Of a DNA stretch of 64,000 bases, positions 61,465-64,000 are shown in pieces. Each line of letters opens with the position of its first letter. Position 1 is the first letter of the stretch. Source of the DNA: Mycolicibacter acidiphilus (GTDB lineage: Bacteria > Actinomycetota > Actinomycetes > Mycobacteriales > Mycobacteriaceae); the NCBI RefSeq assembly GCF_018455725.1, contig NZ_JAHCLR010000008.1:1-64000 (forward strand), given 5' to 3'. The notes beneath the pieces are model-generated. The model was not told where the DNA came from. It saw only the letters and a list, made by a program, of their open reading frames with translations, and searched no databases. Both the position numbers and the translations under genes were made by a program.

Positions 61465-62084
61465 TCGGGCGCGCGGCGGCCGGCCTGATGGCCGCCGCGC
61501 TGGTCTTCGCCGCACCGGTTGCGGCCCGCCCGATGCCGGGCATCGAGGTGCTCGACGACAGCAGCAGCTGCACCGCCGGTTTCGCCGCCCAGGGCGCCGA
61601 CGGCGCGTACTACCTGCTGACCAGCGGGCATTGCGACGGGCACGACGGTTCGGAATGGACCGACGCGTTCTCCCAGCCGCTGGGCCGGATCAGCCTCAGC
61701 GAGGACAACGGCGACGACCACGATGCGGCCGCCATCCGGCTCGACCCGGCAGCGGGCGTTCCCAACGGTGCCATCGGCGGCCGCTACCCGGTGCGAGATG
61801 TGCTGTCGGCCGGTCAGATTCACCCCGGCATGACGATCTGCAAGATCGGGGCGATGACCGGCGAAACCTGCGGTGACGTCACCGCGGTCAACGGCGGCAC
61901 GGTCGAGACCCGGGTGATCAGCACACTCGGGGACAGCGGCAGTCCCGGGTTCGTCCGCAACCAGGACGGCACCGCCAGCGCGGTCGGCCTGCTGGCCAGC
62001 GGTCCCGAAGACGACGAGACCGTCACCTCCTTCGTGCTCGTCGAACCGGTGCTGACGCAGTGGGGGCTGCGCATCCTGCGCTGA
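61461..62084 (+). CDS. Secreted trypsin-like serine protease
   Basis: 207 residues. Signal peptide (about 1-22, [12 protein letters not shown]), then a chymotrypsin-fold domain with a full triad: His in TSGHCDG, Asp in [10 protein letters not shown] and Ser in GDSGSPG. Cys residues in SCTAG, GHCDG, ICKIG and ETCGD give two likely disulfides. Similar to small mycobacterial S1 proteases of unknown substrate. ATG overlaps the nat stop (ATGA), so its translation may have been coupled to nat and be reduced by the nat frameshift. Confidence 0.87.
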   Translation: MIGRAAAGLMAAALVFAAPVAARPMPGIEVLDDSSSCTAGFAAQGADGAYYLLTSGHCDGHDGSEWTDAFSQPLGRISLSEDNGDDHDAAAIRLDPAAGVPNGAIGGRYPVRDVLSAGQIHPGMTICKIGAMTGETCGDVTAVNGGTVETRVISTLGDSGSPGFVRNQDGTASAVGLLASGPEDDETVTSFVLVEPVLTQWGLRILR

Positions 62085-62136
62085 ACTTGCGGCGAAAGCC
62101 CGTAACCCGGCGCCGTCGGGGAGCATGCTTGAACGC

Positions 62137-63966
62137 ATGGGTCACTACCGGAGCAACGTGCGCGACTTGGAGTTCAACCTTTTCGAGTTGCTGCAGCTCG
62201 AACAATGCCTGGCCGGCGGCGAGTTCGGCGATCTGGACGGCGATACGGTGCGGCAGATGCTCGCCGAGGCCGCGCGGCTGGCCGAAGGCCCGCTGGCGGA
62301 GTCGTTCGCGGCCGGAGACCGCCAACCGGCGGCGTTCGACCCGGCCACGCACACCGTCACCCTCGCGGAGCCGTTCAAGGAATCCCTGCGGGCGTGGCAG
62401 GCCGGCGAATGGTTCCGGATCGGGCTGTGCGAGGAGGTCGGCGGGGTGCCGGCACCGGCGATGCTGGTCTGGGGGATCAGCGAATTCGCGCTCGGCGCCA
62501 ACCCCGCGGCGCAGATGTATCTGGTGGGCCCGCTGTTCGCCGACATCCTGCACAGCATCGGCAACGCTCAGCAGAAACACTGGGCGGAGCTGGCGCTGGA
62601 ACGCAACTGGGGTGCCACCATGGTGCTCACCGAACCGGACGCCGGCTCCGACGTCGGCGCCGGGCGGACCAAGGCCGCCGAGCAGCCCGACGGCAGCTGG
62701 CACATCGACGGGGTCAAGCGGTTCATCACCAACGGCGACACCGACGACCTGTTCGAGAACATCATGCACATGGTGCTGGCCCGGCCGGAGGGCGCCGGGC
62801 CCGGCACCAAGGGGCTCAGCCTGTTCCTGGTGCCGAAATTCCTGCCCGACCCGGAGACCGGTGCGCCGGGGGAGCGCAACGGGGTGTACGTCACCAACGT
62901 CGAGCACAAGATGGGCCTGAACGCCTCGGCCACCTGCGAGCTGACGTTCGGGCAGCACGGGACACCGGCGAAGGGCTGGCTGGTCGGCGACGTCCACAAC
63001 GGCATCGCCCAGATGTTCAAGGTCATCGAGTACGCGCGAATGCTGGTGGGCACCAAGGCGATCGCCACCCTGTCGACCGGTTACCTGAACGCGCTGGACT
63101 ACGCGAAGACCCGCATCCAGGGTGCGGACCTGACCCAGATGACCGACAAGACCGCACCGCGGGTGACGATCATCCACCACCCCGACGTGCGCCGCGCCCT
63201 GCTGATGCAGAAGGTTTACACCGAGGGGCTGCGGGCGCTGTACCTGTACACCGCCGCGCACCACGACCCGACCGTCGCCGCGATCGTCTCGGGTGCCGAC
63301 GCGGAGATGGCCGTCCGGGTCAACGACCTGCTGCTGCCGATCGTCAAGGGCGTCGGCTCCGAGCGTGCGTATCAGTACCTGACCGATTCGCTGCAGACGT
63401 TCGGCGGCTCCGGCTATCTCAAGGACTACCCGATCGAGCAGTACATCCGCGACGCGAAGATCGACTCGCTGTACGAGGGCACCACCGCCATCCAGGCGCA
63501 GGACTTCTTCTTCCGCAAGATCGCCCGGGACCGCGGCGCGGCGCTGGCGCACCTGGTGGAGCAGATCGAGGCGGCGCTGGGCGACGGCGCCGCGGATCTG
63601 GCCGACACCCGCAAGGCGCTGGCGCAGGCGCTCGACGAGGTGCGGGCCATGGTCACCACCATGACCGGGTATCTGCTCGGCGCCCAGCAGGACACCCGGG
63701 AGCTGTACCGGGTGGGGCTGGCCTCGGTGCCGTTCCTGCTGGCCGTCGGCGACCTGGTGATCGGGTGGCTGCTGCTGCGGCAGGCGGAGGTCGCGTCGAC
63801 GGCGCTGGCCGGTGGCCCCGACGCTGACGACGAGGCCTTCTACCGCGGGAAGGTGCTGGCGGCGAAGTTCTTCGCCCGCACCGTGCTGCCCCGGCTGGGT
63901 TCGGACCGGCAGACCCTGGAGGGTATCGACCTCGACGTGATGGAGTTGGGCGAAGACGACTTCTGA
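62137..63966 (+). CDS. Acyl-CoA dehydrogenase (FadE5 type)
   Basis: 609-residue large ACAD with an N-terminal extension ([17 protein letters not shown]) and a C-terminal extra domain, as in FadE5 of mycobacteria. Core motifs: [69 protein letters not shown]. FadE5 oxidises many chain lengths. ATG at 62137 is preferred over 62125 because a GGGGAG is better spaced. Downstream lies a dyad at the window edge. Confidence 0.92.
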   Translation: MGHYRSNVRDLEFNLFELLQLEQCLAGGEFGDLDGDTVRQMLAEAARLAEGPLAESFAAGDRQPAAFDPATHTVTLAEPFKESLRAWQAGEWFRIGLCEEVGGVPAPAMLVWGISEFALGANPAAQMYLVGPLFADILHSIGNAQQKHWAELALERNWGATMVLTEPDAGSDVGAGRTKAAEQPDGSWHIDGVKRFITNGDTDDLFENIMHMVLARPEGAGPGTKGLSLFLVPKFLPDPETGAPGERNGVYVTNVEHKMGLNASATCELTFGQHGTPAKGWLVGDVHNGIAQMFKVIEYARMLVGTKAIATLSTGYLNALDYAKTRIQGADLTQMTDKTAPRVTIIHHPDVRRALLMQKVYTEGLRALYLYTAAHHDPTVAAIVSGADAEMAVRVNDLLLPIVKGVGSERAYQYLTDSLQTFGGSGYLKDYPIEQYIRDAKIDSLYEGTTAIQAQDFFFRKIARDRGAALAHLVEQIEAALGDGAADLADTRKALAQALDEVRAMVTTMTGYLLGAQQDTRELYRVGLASVPFLLAVGDLVIGWLLLRQAEVASTALAGGPDADDEAFYRGKVLAAKFFARTVLPRLGSDRQTLEGIDLDVMELGEDDF

Positions 63967-63969
63967 CGA

Positions 63970-64000
63970 ATGTCGTAAATGCGTCGTACCATGACGACAT
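63970..64000. promoter_or_regulatory. Dyad at the right window edge
   Basis: ATGTCGT (63970-63976) and ACGACAT (63994-64000) form a 7-bp inverted repeat with a 17-bp spacer that itself contains GTCGTA. It is probably part of the promoter of the next gene outside the window, for example a TetR or MarR operator. Confidence 0.4.

Overview
The window is high-GC (roughly 70%) DNA from a mycobacterium, most likely an environmental Mycolicibacterium-type species. The genus call rests on mce/yrbE genes, mmpL3 and mmpL11, zmp1, the metallothionein mymT, RicR copper boxes, a PGRS-type aspartic protease, several fadE genes, a WS/DGAT enzyme and a GTP-dependent pckA. From about 14.2 to 42.1 kb the gene order follows what I recall of M. 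tuberculosis Rv0183-Rv0211: Rv0183, Rv0184, Rv0185, mymT, Rv0187, ilvD, ricR, Rv0191, Rv0192, zmp1, Rv0199-Rv0201c, mmpL11, Rv0203, Rv0204c, Rv0205, mmpL3, Rv0207c, trmB, Rv0209, Rv0210, pckA. This comparison is from memory, not a search. The flanks are rearranged relative to that genome. No rRNA, tRNA, CRISPR array or complete insertion sequence was seen.

Layout. 0-6.5 kb: the start of an mce operon on the minus strand (yrbEA, yrbEB, mceA-D); mceD stops early at the window edge. 6.7-11.4 kb: secreted and membrane proteins, including a degenerate J-domain/Mce-associated fusion, a phosphodiester glycosidase, a ParD antitoxin remnant, and a PGRS-PecA-like protease with a signal peptide instead of a PE domain. 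11.5-14.2 kb: a minus-strand SDR, alcohol dehydrogenase and pirin cluster. 14.3-22.7 kb: monoacylglycerol lipase, a DUF2786/metallohydrolase pair, and two copper-responsive divergent promoters with perfect TACCC-N5-GGGTA boxes (mymT/O-methyltransferase and ilvD/DUF305-ricR), then an MFS pump and an L,D-transpeptidase. 22.8-40.1 kb: the zmp1/mmpL11/mmpL3 envelope and heme region, ending in a paired GTPase/dynamin-like operon. 40.2-45.9 kb: pckA, a flavoprotein with a divergent TetR regulator and two operator-like repeats, and an HTH-nucleotidyltransferase-nucleotidyltransferase fusion with a long dyad over its start codon. 46-54 kb: lipid catabolism (three fadE, a MaoC-like hydratase, lipW, lipC, WS/DGAT). 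54-64 kb: an MTB12-like secreted protein, a cynR/cynS locus whose cyanase carries one in-frame amber codon, fadD12 with an acyltransferase divergent from echA1 across a KstR-type box, a frameshifted nat, a secreted serine protease and a fadE5-like dehydrogenase.

The items most worth follow-up are the two-nucleotidyltransferase fusion with its operator, a dispersed family of about 60-bp imperfect palindromes at three gene ends, the point-inactivated cyanase and nat genes, the HPD-less J-domain fusion, and the ParD remnant that keeps an operator-like dyad but has lost its DNA-binding part.
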